64,000 bases of DNA from Lachnospiraceae bacterium (GTDB lineage: Bacteria; Bacillota; Clostridia; Lachnospirales; Lachnospiraceae), in contig JAFZOS010000065.1 in NCBI GenBank assembly GCA_017550535.1, positions 62,001 through 126,000 of the forward strand, read 5' to 3'. Numbering within the stretch: position 1 is the first letter of the stretch; each line of letters starts with the position of its first letter. The position numbers and the translations under genes were made by a program. Shown in pieces: positions 7,403 through 16,759 of the stretch. Below the pieces are notes generated by a model that was not told the origin of the DNA, ran no database searches, and saw nothing but the letters and a program-made list of their open reading frames with translations.

Positions 7403-8614
7403 TCATACACTTGTCCGTACTATCTTTGGCCGGTAATTCCCTTCCGTCAGCGCATCCAGTATCTGCTTCTTATGCTCGGTGCCGAATGCCTCAAGCGTTA
7501 TGCGAAGTTCGACTGCAGCATTGCGATTGGTTGATACGAACTGATTGTGTTCGAGCTTTATAACGTTACCGTTCTGTCCGGCTATAAGAGCCGCTACTCT
7601 CGAAAGCTCTCCCGGTTTATCGGGAAGCAGTACGGACACGGTGAATATCCTGTCGCGCATTATAAGGCCCTGCTGCACGACGGAAGACATTGTTATCACA
7701 TCCATGTTGCCTCCGCTTAGAATCGCAACTACCTTCTTCCCCTTATCCTTTAGCTGTTTCAGGGCCGCAACCGTCAGAAGGCCGGAGTTCTCAACTATCA
7801 TTTTATGATTCTCGACCATATCCAGGAATGATACTATTATATCCTCATCAGGCACCGTTATTATGTCGTCAAGATTTTTCTGAACATACGGAAATATCTT
7901 TTCGCCCGGAGTCTTTACCGCAGTTCCGTCCGCAATCGTGTTCACGTTATCCAGTGTAACGACCTTGCCCGCCTCGATCGATGCTTTCATGCATGCCGCG
8001 CCTTCCGGTTCGACTCCTATCACTTTTATCTTGGGGTTCATCAGCTTCGCAAGTGTTGACACGCCTGCTGCCAGGCCGCCACCCCCTATAGGAACGAGTA
8101 TATAATCGACAAGCGGAAGTTCCTTGAATATCTCCATTGCTATGGAACCCTGTCCCGTGGCAACCACAGGATCATCAAACGGATGTATAAAGGTATAGCC
8201 GTTCTCCTTTGCAAGTCTCAGCGCTTCGGTGCATGCCTCATCATATACGTCACCGAACAGCACTACCTGAGCCCCGTAGCTTTTTGTCCTGTTAACCTTT
8301 ATCAGCGGAGTTGTTGTAGGCATAACGATAACGGCCTTGCAGCCGTATTCCTTCGCTGCATAAGCGACACCCTGTGCATGGTTCCCCGCCGAAGCGGTAA
8401 TGATGCCCTTTTCCCTTTCCTCATCGCTTAAGGTGCTCATCTTGTAATATGCACCCCTTAACTTATAGGCACCTGTCATCTGCATATTTTCGGGTTTTAA
8501 ATATACCTTGTTTTCGGTAAGCCTGCTTAAATAACTGCTGTATACAAGCTTGGTCTCAAGCGTTACCTTTCTTACAAGCTCACTTGCCTCTTCAAATTTC
8601 TCCAGTGTCAGCAT
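7403..8614 (-). CDS. ilvA: Threonine ammonia-lyase (threonine dehydratase) with C-terminal ACT domain
   Basis: A PLP enzyme that deaminates threonine to 2-oxobutanoate, the first step toward isoleucine. The PLP lysine is visible in TGAYKLRGA (K51), the phosphate-binding glycine loop in PIGGGGLAAG, and an ACT domain at about 325-403 (VSVLLPDKPGELSRVAALIA). At 403 residues with one ACT domain it is the clostridial IlvA/TdcB-like form, shorter than E. coli IlvA. The second of two adjacent ATGs (8614) has better spacing to GGAGG. The gene overlaps the end of ftsY by 23 bases, so it is probably translated from the ftsY transcript, an unusual place for an amino acid gene. A strong terminator follows. 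Confidence 0.93.
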   Translation of the reverse strand: MLTLEKFEEASELVRKVTLETKLVYSSYLSRLTENKVYLKPENMQMTGAYKLRGAYYKMSTLSDEEREKGIITASAGNHAQGVAYAAKEYGCKAVIVMPTTTPLIKVNRTKSYGAQVVLFGDVYDEACTEALRLAKENGYTFIHPFDDPVVATGQGSIAMEIFKELPLVDYILVPIGGGGLAAGVSTLAKLMNPKIKVIGVEPEGAACMKASIEAGKVVTLDNVNTIADGTAVKTPGEKIFPYVQKNLDDIITVPDEDIIVSFLDMVENHKMIVENSGLLTVAALKQLKDKGKKVVAILSGGNMDVITMSSVVQQGLIMRDRIFTVSVLLPDKPGELSRVAALIAGQNGNVIKLEHNQFVSTNRNAAVELRITLEAFGTEHKKQILDALTEGNYRPKIVRTSV

Positions 8615-9566
8615 CATCTACCTCCGCCTCATCTGTATCAATATCCTTTATCTCGTCATCATTTAAAAACATTGCATCAACAAACGCATCCGGATCAAAG
8701 CGCTGCAGATCATCGATGCCTTCACCAACGCCTATGAACTTGACCGGTATCTTAAGCTCACTCTGTACCGCAATGGCGATCCCGCCCTTAGCGGTCCCGT
8801 CAAGCTTGGTCATTATTATACCCGTTGCATCAGCCGCTTCATGAAATCCCCTGGCCTGCATAAGCGCATTCTGTCCTGTTGTACCGTCTATCACAACGAG
8901 AGTCTCGCATGCAGCCTCTGGATACTCCTTATCAATTATCCTGTGTATCTTCTTTAACTCCTCCATCAGATTCTTCTTGTTATGGAGCCTTCCCGCCGTA
9001 TCACATATCAGTATGTCGGTATTTTTCGCCTTCGCCGAACGTAGAGCATCGAAAACAACGGAAGCGGGATCCTGGCCTTCACTCCCTTTTATGATATCAA
9101 CTCCTGCCCTGTTTGCCCATTCGGTAAGCTGTTCGCCAGCAGCGGCACGGAATGTGTCCGCCGCAGCCAGCATTACCCGGCGTCCTTCCTTCTTATACAT
9201 CGATGCAAGCTTTCCGATACTTGTTGTCTTCCCGACTCCGTTGACACCGATAACAAGTATCACCGCCCTGCCTTTTTCAAAATCATATGCCGTTTCGTCC
9301 GGGGTCATCTGCTCCTTGATCGTATCCATGAGCACCCTTCGGCATTCGTCCGTGGTCTTTAAATGCTCTGACTTTACCCTGTCCCTTAAGTTATCGAGTA
9401 TGTTCCCTGTTGTTGTCACTCCCACATCGCTCATTATGAGGATCTCTTCGAGTTCATCATAAAAATCATCGTCTATCTCACAGGGCGTGAACACGTTATC
9501 AAAACTCTTTGCTATATTATCCCTGGTCTTTGTAAGGCCGCTCTTTAATCTGTCAAATAATCCCAT
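8592..9566 (-). CDS. ftsY: Signal recognition particle receptor FtsY
   Basis: The 324-residue SRP receptor GTPase. The N domain begins near residue 25; the G domain shows P-loop VIGVNGVGKTTSIGKL (about 110-125), the insertion-box DTFRAAAGEQL, DTAGRL and TKLDGTAKGG. The C-terminus (about 305-324) is a short acidic tail rich in Asp and Glu; the long acidic N-terminal A domain of E. coli FtsY is absent, as in other Firmicutes. GGAGG precedes the ATG. It follows smc by 17 bases and overlaps ilvA. Confidence 0.97.
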   Translation of the reverse strand: MGLFDRLKSGLTKTRDNIAKSFDNVFTPCEIDDDFYDELEEILIMSDVGVTTTGNILDNLRDRVKSEHLKTTDECRRVLMDTIKEQMTPDETAYDFEKGRAVILVIGVNGVGKTTSIGKLASMYKKEGRRVMLAAADTFRAAAGEQLTEWANRAGVDIIKGSEGQDPASVVFDALRSAKAKNTDILICDTAGRLHNKKNLMEELKKIHRIIDKEYPEAACETLVVIDGTTGQNALMQARGFHEAADATGIIMTKLDGTAKGGIAIAVQSELKIPVKFIGVGEGIDDLQRFDPDAFVDAMFLNDDEIKDIDTDEAEVDDADTGEI

Positions 9567-9583
9567 ATACCCTCCGTATATAA

Positions 9584-12500
9584 CTAATCGTCGAGATCCT
9601 TGTCAATAAGGCTTACGGATACGAGTGTCGACACACCCTTTTCCTGCATCGTTATACCGTACAGCCTGTCGGCATGCTCCATCGTCCCGCGGCGGTGTGT
9701 TATAACTATAAACTGAGTATGCTTTGTCAGTTTGTTTAAATAACCCGCAAATCTTCCGACATTTGATTCGTCAAGTGCGGCTTCTATCTCGTCAAGCAGG
9801 CAGAAGGGTGACGGCTTTAAATTCTGTATGGCAAACAGAAGCGCTATCGCCGTAAGCGACTTCTCACCACCGGATAACTGCATCATGTTCTGCAGTTTCT
9901 TGCCCGGCGGCTGAGCTACTATACTGATACCGGCTTCAAGTATGTCCTCATCCTCCTGAAGCTTAAGGCTTCCCTTTCCGCCTCCGAACATCTCCTTGAA
10001 CACCTTGTCGAATTCCTTTTCAATATCCTTAAACTTTTCGGAAAACTGAGTTCGCATGGCTTCATCCAGTTCCGCTACTATTCCTTCAAGTGTCTTCTCG
10101 GCTTCAACAAGATCATCATGCTGGCCCTTTAGGAATTCGTATTCCTCCATAAGGGTTTTATACTCTTCGATCGCATTGACGTTCACGTCCCCGAGCGCCT
10201 TTATCGCCTCACGCAGTTTATTTATAGTCTTTCTCATTGACGGCGCATCGGTATATTCCTCATTTCGCATATTTGCAGCAGCGCTTAAGGTTATCTCATA
10301 TTCGTTCCACATATAACCCACGCGTTTTTCCTGTTCTTCCTCTATCCTCTCCTTCTGATTGGTAAGGCGGATAACCTCCTTCTCAAGTCCGTTGATCCGC
10401 TTATTCAGATCCTCGGTAGATTCAAAGAACGTTTTCTGCTTTCTCGCAAGTTCCTCCTTTTGCCCGATAGCCTTCTTAACGGCTTCCTCATCACTGTCCT
10501 TGCTGTCGGCAGAAGCAGCCAGTGTTTTCTCTATCTCCACTATATTATTCTGCTGAAGCTCTATCTCTTCTTCTTCGGCTTTTATCTTCACATCCACATC
10601 GTTTATCTCGGCACTGATCCTGTCTATCTCCTCACTTGCCCTTGTTACATCCGATGTGGCATGCTCAAGATCCCTCTCAAGGGAAGTAACCTTAAGGTCT
10701 ATATCGGTAACATTTAATACATGCGCCGATTCCTTATCCCTGAGTTCATCGAGCTCCTTACCGTATACGCTTATGAGTTCTTCCAATTCCTTTTCTTTCT
10801 TTTCGGATTCACTCAGTTTTTGCGTTATCTCATCCTTGCTTGCCAGGATATCGTTAACCTGCTGCTCAACATCCCTGTTATCTTCTTCAAGCTGCAGGTA
10901 ACCGTTCGTGGTTTCGTTCTTTATCTCCTGGGCACGGTCAACGCTCATCTGTGCCGTATTCTGTTTTATATACTGTTCCTGTAAGCTCTCCTGAAGCTCT
11001 TCTATGTTTTTGCGGACTTCCCTTCGCTTCTCCTTTGTATTCTCGATGCCGTCCATTATCTCTTCGATCTTCTTTAAGGACTTTTTGACCGTTTCTTCAA
11101 GTTCTTCGATCTCGCGTTTCCTTCCGAGCAGATTGCTCGCATTTTTAAATGCACCGCCGGCCAGTGCTCCTCCGGGAGTCAGGTATTCACCCTCCAGAGT
11201 CACTATCCTTAAGAGATAGTTATACTTCTTTGCCATTTTAAGAGCATTGTCCACATGATCCGCGACTATTATCGCTCCCAAAAGCTGTCCTACAACTTCG
11301 GAGTACTTCTTGTCGGCATGAACAAGCTCAGATGCCATGCCTATGAAGCCCTTCTCTTTGCGTACTTCGGGTTTATTAAATTCTCCCCTGTCCTTAACGC
11401 TGTTAAGCGGCATGAAAGTCGCGCGTCCGCCCTTTGTATCCTTGAGCAGCCGTATCATTTTCTTAGCGACTTCCTCATCCTCGGTCACTATGTTCTGTAT
11501 ATTGCCTCCGAGCGCCGTTTCAATTGCCGTTTCGTATTCGCGGTCAACGGTTATTATATCCGCAACGACTCCGAGTATCCCTTTATGATTCTCCTTCTGC
11601 TCCATCACGCGTTTTATGCTGCTTCCGTATCCGTCATATCTTTCCGCGATATTCTTCATCGCATCAAGGCGTGATTTTTCTTTATGGTATGCGATCTGCG
11701 CTTCGGAAAGCCTGCGGTCGCTTTCCTCAAGGTTTGACTTGAATTCGGCCAGCTGTTCCTCCAATACCTCACGCTTCTGATCGGTCTTTAAGATGCCGGC
11801 GTTTATCTCATTTAATTCATCGTACAGCCTTTTAAGCTCGCTCTCCTGTTCCTTCTCCTCGGACTTTACACGAAGGAGCCTGCTCTGCACTTCGGCCCTG
11901 TGGATCTTTGCCTGCTCGAGCATCGTATCATAACGCGTAAGGTCAGCTTTTATCGCCGCGCGGTCATTAAGCATGGTTATAATGGTATTTTTGTTTCCCT
12001 CGACGCCGTTACCCAGTTCTTCTATCCTTGCCTGAACGCTGCCAAGTTCACCGCGTGCTTCGTCGCGTACACTTAATAGTTCCTTTAAGCTTGCATCGAT
12101 CGCATCCTTCTTGGCATCGTACGCACTTTTTTCATCGGTCTGTGCCTTAAGCCTTATGTTAAGCGATTCCCTCTGCTCTTCATAATGCTCCCTGTTATTC
12201 TTTGCGGAATTTATCTTCTCGCGGTTTATGTTTATCTGACTCTCGAGGCGCTCCTTCATAACGGCTCCCTCTGACAGCCTCGAACGCATATCCTCTATCT
12301 GCTTATCAAGCTCACCAAGCTGCTCCTCGACACGCGAGTACTCCTCCTTAAGATCACTGTATCTTGAATTGTTTTCTGAAAGGTCATCACCGGCTATCTT
12401 AAGTTTGCCGTCAAGCTCATCAAGCGATGCCCTGGCTTTATCCGTATCCATAAGGAACAGATTCACGTCAAGTGTCTTAAGCTGTTCCTTCCTGCTTAAG

Positions 12501-13144
12501 TATTCCTTTGCCACCCTGCTCTGTTCTTCAAGCGGACCTACCCTTTTTTCCTTCTCGGCAAGTATATCGTTGACACGCACAAGGTTAGCCTGCTCATCCG
12601 CAAGTTTCTTAAGGGCTGTTGCCTTACGTTTTTTAAACTTTACTATTCCTGCGGCCTCATCGAACAACTCCCTGCGTTCTTCAGGTTTTCCGCTCAATAT
12701 CCTGTCTATCTGGCCCTGCCCTATGATAGAGTAGCCCTCCTTGCCTATACCGGTATCATAGAACATCTCATATACATCCTTTAACCTGCAGGGAGTACCG
12801 TTTATAAGATATTCACTTTCTCCTGAACGATACACACGTCTGGATACGGTTACTTCCTCATAATCAACACTCAACTTATGGTCGGAATTATCGAGCGTGA
12901 TCGCCACATAAGCGTACCCCATCGGCTTACGCATCTCAGTTCCAGAGAATATGACGTCCTGCATATTCGATCCGCGCAGCTGCTTTGCGCTCTGCTCACC
13001 AAGCACCCACCTGACCGCATCGGCAACATTACTCTTTCCGCTGCCGTTTGGGCCCACTATTGCTGTTATTCCGTTATGGAAATTAAACACCAGTTTATTT
13101 GCAAAAGACTTGAATCCGTGTATTTCGACACTTTTTAAATACAT
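9584..13144 (-). CDS. smc: Chromosome condensation ATPase SMC
   Basis: SMC forms a DNA-entrapping ring with ScpA and ScpB and promotes chromosome segregation. Visible parts: Walker A GPNGSGKS (31-38), a long coiled coil, a hinge with the GG-rich segment LTPGGALAGGAF near 650, a returning coil, the ABC signature LSGGEKSLTA and Walker B CLLDEIEAALD near the C-terminus. I choose the ATG at 13144, giving MYLKSVEIHGFKSF and 1186 residues, the usual length; it has GGAGCAGG upstream and lies 13 bases after the rnc stop, whereas the longer frame to 13198 would overlap rnc. scpA and scpB are not in the window. Confidence 0.97.
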   Translation of the reverse strand: MYLKSVEIHGFKSFANKLVFNFHNGITAIVGPNGSGKSNVADAVRWVLGEQSAKQLRGSNMQDVIFSGTEMRKPMGYAYVAITLDNSDHKLSVDYEEVTVSRRVYRSGESEYLINGTPCRLKDVYEMFYDTGIGKEGYSIIGQGQIDRILSGKPEERRELFDEAAGIVKFKKRKATALKKLADEQANLVRVNDILAEKEKRVGPLEEQSRVAKEYLSRKEQLKTLDVNLFLMDTDKARASLDELDGKLKIAGDDLSENNSRYSDLKEEYSRVEEQLGELDKQIEDMRSRLSEGAVMKERLESQININREKINSAKNNREHYEEQRESLNIRLKAQTDEKSAYDAKKDAIDASLKELLSVRDEARGELGSVQARIEELGNGVEGNKNTIITMLNDRAAIKADLTRYDTMLEQAKIHRAEVQSRLLRVKSEEKEQESELKRLYDELNEINAGILKTDQKREVLEEQLAEFKSNLEESDRRLSEAQIAYHKEKSRLDAMKNIAERYDGYGSSIKRVMEQKENHKGILGVVADIITVDREYETAIETALGGNIQNIVTEDEEVAKKMIRLLKDTKGGRATFMPLNSVKDRGEFNKPEVRKEKGFIGMASELVHADKKYSEVVGQLLGAIIVADHVDNALKMAKKYNYLLRIVTLEGEYLTPGGALAGGAFKNASNLLGRKREIEELEETVKKSLKKIEEIMDGIENTKEKRREVRKNIEELQESLQEQYIKQNTAQMSVDRAQEIKNETTNGYLQLEEDNRDVEQQVNDILASKDEITQKLSESEKKEKELEELISVYGKELDELRDKESAHVLNVTDIDLKVTSLERDLEHATSDVTRASEEIDRISAEINDVDVKIKAEEEEIELQQNNIVEIEKTLAASADSKDSDEEAVKKAIGQKEELARKQKTFFESTEDLNKRINGLEKEVIRLTNQKERIEEEQEKRVGYMWNEYEITLSAAANMRNEEYTDAPSMRKTINKLREAIKALGDVNVNAIEEYKTLMEEYEFLKGQHDDLVEAEKTLEGIVAELDEAMRTQFSEKFKDIEKEFDKVFKEMFGGGKGSLKLQEDEDILEAGISIVAQPPGKKLQNMMQLSGGEKSLTAIALLFAIQNLKPSPFCLLDEIEAALDESNVGRFAGYLNKLTKHTQFIVITHRRGTMEHADRLYGITMQEKGVSTLVSVSLIDKDLDD

Positions 13145-13157
13145 AACCTGCTCCGTC

Positions 13158-13841
13158 CTAATTCCTGTTATATCTCTTAAGGGCTTCATATGCAGCATTC
13201 TGCTCCGCCCTCTTTTTACTGCTTCCGCATCCGCTTCCGGATACCTGTCCGTTTATAAGGACATCAACCTTATATCTTTTATTGTGATCGGGACCTTCCT
13301 CACCCGAAAGTACATACTCCATCTCATATCCCTTATCCTGAACGTACTCCTGAAGAGTTGTTTTTGAATCCCTGAATTCTATCTTATCCCTGTAATCGGT
13401 CAGGACATATTTCTCAATGAATCCCTTTGCCGTCTCCATCCCACCGTCAAGATACAAAGAACCTATTATCGCTTCAAAAACATCGGAAATGATAGACTCC
13501 CTTGTCCGGCCGCCTGTTTTTTCTTCGCCCTTTCCAAGCAGTATATAATCACTGAGTTTTAATTCCTGCGCGCAGAAAGCAAGTGTGGGCTCGCATACGA
13601 GCGATGCCCTCATCTTGGTCATATCGCCCTCCCTCATATCGGGATTATCCTTATAAAGAAATTCACTTACCGTAAGTTCAAGGACGGCGTCACCCAAAAA
13701 TTCCAGCCTCTCATAATCCGCGGCGTTATGCTTTTCGTTTTTGTATGAGCTGTGCGTCAATGCACATACAAGGAGCTCACTGTCTTTATACCTGTGTCCT
13801 ATAAGCTCCTGCAGCTTTCTGTAACCGCAGGTATCGTTCAT
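13158..13841 (-). CDS. rnc: Ribonuclease III
   Basis: A 227-residue double-stranded-RNA endonuclease that processes rRNA precursors and structured RNAs. The RNase III signature ERLEFLGDAVLEL lies at about 44-56, with a second acidic cluster in SDVFEAIIGSLYLDGG (about 115-130), and a C-terminal dsRNA-binding domain (TTLQEYVQDKG ... GCGSSKKRAEQNAAYEAL). TTGGAGGAATGAT precedes the ATG. It follows acpP across a short hairpin terminator and leads directly into smc. Confidence 0.97.
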   Translation of the reverse strand: MNDTCGYRKLQELIGHRYKDSELLVCALTHSSYKNEKHNAADYERLEFLGDAVLELTVSEFLYKDNPDMREGDMTKMRASLVCEPTLAFCAQELKLSDYILLGKGEEKTGGRTRESIISDVFEAIIGSLYLDGGMETAKGFIEKYVLTDYRDKIEFRDSKTTLQEYVQDKGYEMEYVLSGEEGPDHNKRYKVDVLINGQVSGSGCGSSKKRAEQNAAYEALKRYNRN

Positions 13842-13856
13842 ATATCATTCCTCCAA

Positions 13857-13887
13857 TAAAAAAATGTGCTGCAAGCACATTTTTTTA
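13857..13887 (-). terminator. Short hairpin terminator between acpP and rnc
   Basis: ATGTGCT and AGCACAT form a 7-base-pair stem with a 3-base loop, flanked by A-runs and T-runs on both sides, so it can act in either direction. On the minus strand it lies directly after the acpP stop and before rnc. The short stem suggests partial termination. Confidence 0.7.
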
Positions 13888-13891
13888 ATGC

Positions 13892-14122
13892 TTAACTTAA
13901 TGCATTTCTGATCTGTTCCACGACATCACCGACGGTAACTATCTTCTCCGCATCCTCATTTGATATCTCTACATCAAAGGTTTCCTCTATACCCATTATT
14001 ATCTGGAACACATCAAGCGAGTCCGCTCCGAGGTCATCCGTAAACCTCGTATCTTCGCTGATCTCATTCTCATCAACATTGAGTACCTCGGCGATTATCT
14101 TTTTAAGCTTCTCCAACTCCAT
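13892..14122 (-). CDS. acpP: Acyl carrier protein
   Basis: A 76-residue acidic protein with the phosphopantetheine attachment motif GADSLD (serine near residue 36) in the LGADSLDVFQIIM context. It carries acyl chains for fatty acid synthesis. TTGGAGGGTTAGAT precedes the ATG. It starts 23 bases after plsX, whose product uses acyl-ACP, so the pair supplies phospholipid precursors. Confidence 0.97.
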   Translation of the reverse strand: MELEKLKKIIAEVLNVDENEISEDTRFTDDLGADSLDVFQIIMGIEETFDVEISNEDAEKIVTVGDVVEQIRNALS

Positions 14123-14145
14123 ATCTAACCCTCCAATAACATATA

Positions 14146-15150
14146 CTAATTATCAAGCATATTTATTGTTTCATTTATCTTCTTGTTTATCTCCTGCTCC
14201 TTAAAAGTCACGCACTGGATTATAGATGTCGATATCTCTTTATGTGTAGCGTTCCCGTGAGTCTTAACCACAAGACCTTTAAGCCCCAAAAGCGGTGCAC
14301 CGCCGTATTCGGTGGCATCAAACCTCTTAAGCGTCTTCTTAAGTGCGGGTTTTACCAAAAGATAGGCAAGCTTTGTAAGTGCCGACGTCGTAAATGTCTC
14401 CTTTAAAGCTCCTATCATGGTCGAACCGACACCCTCATACATCTTAAGTGCCACATTTCCCGCAAATGCCTCACATACTACAACATCGGCGCTTCCTTTC
14501 GGTATCTCCCTTGCCTCCACACTGCCTATAAAATTTATATCGGGACAGTTTTTCAAAAGGGGATAAGCTTCCTTTACAAGCATATTTCCCTTTTCCTCTT
14601 CGGTACCTATATTCAGTATGCCTACTTTGGGGTTCTTCACTCCCAGGACATGTTCCATATAGATCGAACCCATTTTTGCGAACTGAACAAGATGTGAAGC
14701 CCTTGCATCCACATTGGCTCCGCAGTCGATAAGCAGTGATATCCCGTTATCAGTGGGAAATATCGGTGCCAGCGGAGGACGCTCCACACCCTTTATCCTT
14801 CCTACGATAACCTGACCGCCTACCAGAATGGCGCCCGAACTGCCTGCCGATACAAACGCATCGCACACGCCTTCCTTAACAAGGTTTAATCCCTTAACTA
14901 TGGATGAATCCTTCTTTTTCCTTATAGCCATAACGGGAGGCTCACCTGTTTCAATGACCTCACTCGCATCAACTACCTGCACGCGGTCCTTATCATAACT
15001 GTATTTATTAAGCTCGTTTTCGATAATGTCCTTTTTTCCGACAAGATACACCTTTATATCATTACCGGATGAGATAGCATTGACGGCACCCTTTACGGGT
15101 TCCACCGGGGCATTGTCGCCACCCATTACATCCACAGCTACATTGACCAT
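14146..15150 (-). CDS. plsX: Phosphate acyltransferase PlsX
   Basis: A 334-residue soluble enzyme that converts acyl-ACP to acyl-phosphate, the donor for PlsY in phosphatidic acid synthesis. It begins VNVAVDVMGGDNAP, the conserved N-terminus, and contains SAGSSGAILVGG and EGFxGN-like CEAFAGNVALKMYEG. It lies between rpmF and acpP as in most Firmicutes and has its own promoter after the rpmF terminator. Confidence 0.97.
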   Translation of the reverse strand: MVNVAVDVMGGDNAPVEPVKGAVNAISSGNDIKVYLVGKKDIIENELNKYSYDKDRVQVVDASEVIETGEPPVMAIRKKKDSSIVKGLNLVKEGVCDAFVSAGSSGAILVGGQVIVGRIKGVERPPLAPIFPTDNGISLLIDCGANVDARASHLVQFAKMGSIYMEHVLGVKNPKVGILNIGTEEEKGNMLVKEAYPLLKNCPDINFIGSVEAREIPKGSADVVVCEAFAGNVALKMYEGVGSTMIGALKETFTTSALTKLAYLLVKPALKKTLKRFDATEYGGAPLLGLKGLVVKTHGNATHKEISTSIIQCVTFKEQEINKKINETINMLDN

Positions 15151-15191
15151 AATACCACCCTTATAACAACACAGATTTTTTCACAAGGATA

Positions 15192-15220
15192 ACTATAACG
15201 AAGATTCATATAAAAATCAA
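15192..15220 (-). promoter_or_regulatory. Promoter of plsX-acpP
   Basis: TTGATT (15220-15215) and TATAGT (15197-15192) on the minus strand with a 17-base spacer. Start predicted near 15185, about 35 bases before the plsX ATG. It sits downstream of the rpmF terminator, consistent with a separate unit. Confidence 0.65.
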
Positions 15221-15250
15221 GAATAAAAGACCTCACCAAGTGTTTAGCAT

Positions 15251-15284
15251 AAAAAAACTTCGGAAGCACAGCTTCCGAAGTTTT
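15251..15284 (-). terminator. Intrinsic terminator behind rpmF
   Basis: A 12-base-pair perfect stem (AACTTCGGAAGC with GCTTCCGAAGTT, loop of 3) followed on the minus strand by a T-run. It lies about 20 bases after the rpmF stop and separates rpmF from plsX. Confidence 0.92.
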
Positions 15285-15303
15285 ATATCAAACCTTATAC
15301 AGA

Positions 15304-15483
15304 TCAATCCTGAGGGATGATCTCCTTCTTATTATATGAACCGCAGGCCTTACATACCCTGTGAGGCATCATAAGTTCACCGCACTTGCTGCACTTAACG
15401 AGCGCAGGAGCACTCATCTTCCAGTTAGCCCTTCTCTGGTCCCTGTGACCCTTGGAAGATTTATTCTTAGGACAGATAGACAT
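15304..15483 (-). CDS. rpmF: 50S ribosomal protein L32
   Basis: A 59-residue protein beginning MSICPKNKSSKGHRDQRRAN, the L32 start (family: AVPKrktSksrrd), with a zinc ribbon of two CxxC pairs (CSKCG and CKACG) near residues 34-50. AAGGAGGTG lies 5 bases before the ATG. Usually a DUF177/YceD gene precedes rpmF; none is present here. The gene has its own strong promoter and terminator, so it is a one-gene unit. Confidence 0.96.
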   Translation of the reverse strand: MSICPKNKSSKGHRDQRRANWKMSAPALVKCSKCGELMMPHRVCKACGSYNKKEIIPQD

Positions 15484-15560
15484 CGTTACACCTCCTTACC
15501 GAACTACAATATATCACAAACGCTACCCAGTAACGATATGATCTTTGCGACACTTGATAG

Positions 15561-15589
15561 ATTATACATACAAGTGCAGTATTTGTCAA
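15561..15589 (-). promoter_or_regulatory. Consensus vegetative promoter of rpmF
   Basis: On the minus strand a perfect TTGACA (15589-15584) and perfect TATAAT (15566-15561) are spaced by 17 bases. Transcription should start near 15554, leaving a leader of about 70 bases. It lies 18 bases after the pta stop. Such an ideal promoter fits a ribosomal protein gene. Confidence 0.87.
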
Positions 15590-15606
15590 CGATATTTTAT
15601 CAATTC

Positions 15607-16608
15607 CTATGATATCTGAGCCTGAACGGCGGTAAGTGCCACAACACCCACAATATCATCTGCGGTACATCCGCGCGACAGATCGTTAACCGGCCTTGCC
15701 AGTCCCTGAAGCATCGGGCCGTATGCCTCGGCCTTTGCAAGCCTCTCAACAAGCTTATATCCTATATTTCCGGCATCAAGATTCGGGAATATCAGAACAT
15801 TTGCATGACCCGCTATATCCGAACCGGGAGCTTTGGCTGCGGCAACTGCCGGAACAAGCGCCGCATCCGTCTGAAGTTCACCCTCTATCGTAAGATAGGG
15901 ATACTTGTCCCTTGCGATCTCAGTCGCGGTCACAACTTTATCAACAAGTTCATGCTTGGCACTTCCCTTTGTGGAATGCGAAAGCATTGCAATTATGGGT
16001 TTTGCTCCTACCAGGTTTGTAAAGCTCTTTGCCGAAGAATTCGCTATCGCCGCCAGTTCTTCGGAGTTGGGATCCTGATTCAGTCCGCAGTCCGCGAACA
16101 AAAATGTTCCGTGCTCACCGTACTCGCAATTGGGAACATCAAGTATGAAAAAACCTGAAACAAGCTCAACGCCGGGTGCGGTTTTAAGCACCTGCAGAGA
16201 CGGCCTTAAAACATCGGCCGTTGCATGACATGCGCCCGCAACCATTCCGTCGGCATCTTTCATCTTAACCATCATCACCCCAAACATCAGGTAATCTGTA
16301 AGCAGCCTCTCTCTGGCCTTTTCGAGAGTCATCCCCTTGTTTTTACGGAGCTCGTAAAGTGTATTGGCATATTCGTCAAACTTATCCGTATCCTCGGGAT
16401 CGATCACCGAGATCCTCGACAGGTCAAGCTCCAGCCATTTGGCACCTTCCATTATCTTTTCTTCCTTACCCACCATTATGATATCGGCAATATTTTCCTT
16501 TAGTATCTTGTGCGCGGCAATGAGAGTCCTCCTGTCATTGCTTTCCGGCATTACTATCTTTTTAACATCCTGTTTTGCCCTGTCCTTGATCCTGTCTATA
16601 AATCCCAT
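15607..16608 (-). CDS. pta: Phosphate acetyltransferase
   Basis: A 333-residue enzyme interconverting acetyl-CoA and acetyl-phosphate. It is the short single-domain form (PTA_PTB family), with [14 protein letters not shown] at the start and conserved [20 protein letters not shown] and [11 protein letters not shown] segments. GGAAGGAAG precedes the ATG. Acetate kinase, the usual partner, is not adjacent, so acetate/ATP formation depends on an ackA elsewhere. The kinase-tmcAL pair is divergently transcribed from 150 bases upstream. Confidence 0.96.
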   Translation of the reverse strand: MGFIDRIKDRAKQDVKKIVMPESNDRRTLIAAHKILKENIADIIMVGKEEKIMEGAKWLELDLSRISVIDPEDTDKFDEYANTLYELRKNKGMTLEKARERLLTDYLMFGVMMVKMKDADGMVAGACHATADVLRPSLQVLKTAPGVELVSGFFILDVPNCEYGEHGTFLFADCGLNQDPNSEELAAIANSSAKSFTNLVGAKPIIAMLSHSTKGSAKHELVDKVVTATEIARDKYPYLTIEGELQTDAALVPAVAAAKAPGSDIAGHANVLIFPNLDAGNIGYKLVERLAKAEAYGPMLQGLARPVNDLSRGCTADDIVGVVALTAVQAQIS

Positions 16609-16696
16609 AATGTCACTTCCTTCCGAAGAATTTATTTAAAAACAGTTTATTACAATTCCTGATCATATACAAGTACAGACAACTGCCTAAACCCCC

Positions 16697-16725
16697 TTTT
16701 TTTTAACGCGCTGTTACGTTATAAT
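16697..16725 (+). promoter_or_regulatory. Possible promoter of the hybrid histidine kinase
   Basis: A perfect TATAAT (16720-16725) lies 35 bases before the kinase ATG, but the -35 position is only a T-run, so activation or another sigma-A contact may be needed. I see no convincing pta promoter on the opposite strand in the same gap. Confidence 0.35.
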
Positions 16726-16759
16726 CAAATAGTAATGTCATATTAATACGGAGTTTATA

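Noticed and set aside
13145-13198. 18-codon N-terminal extension of SMC
   Set aside because: It would overlap rnc, while the ATG at 13144 has a good ribosome binding site and gives the family start and length.
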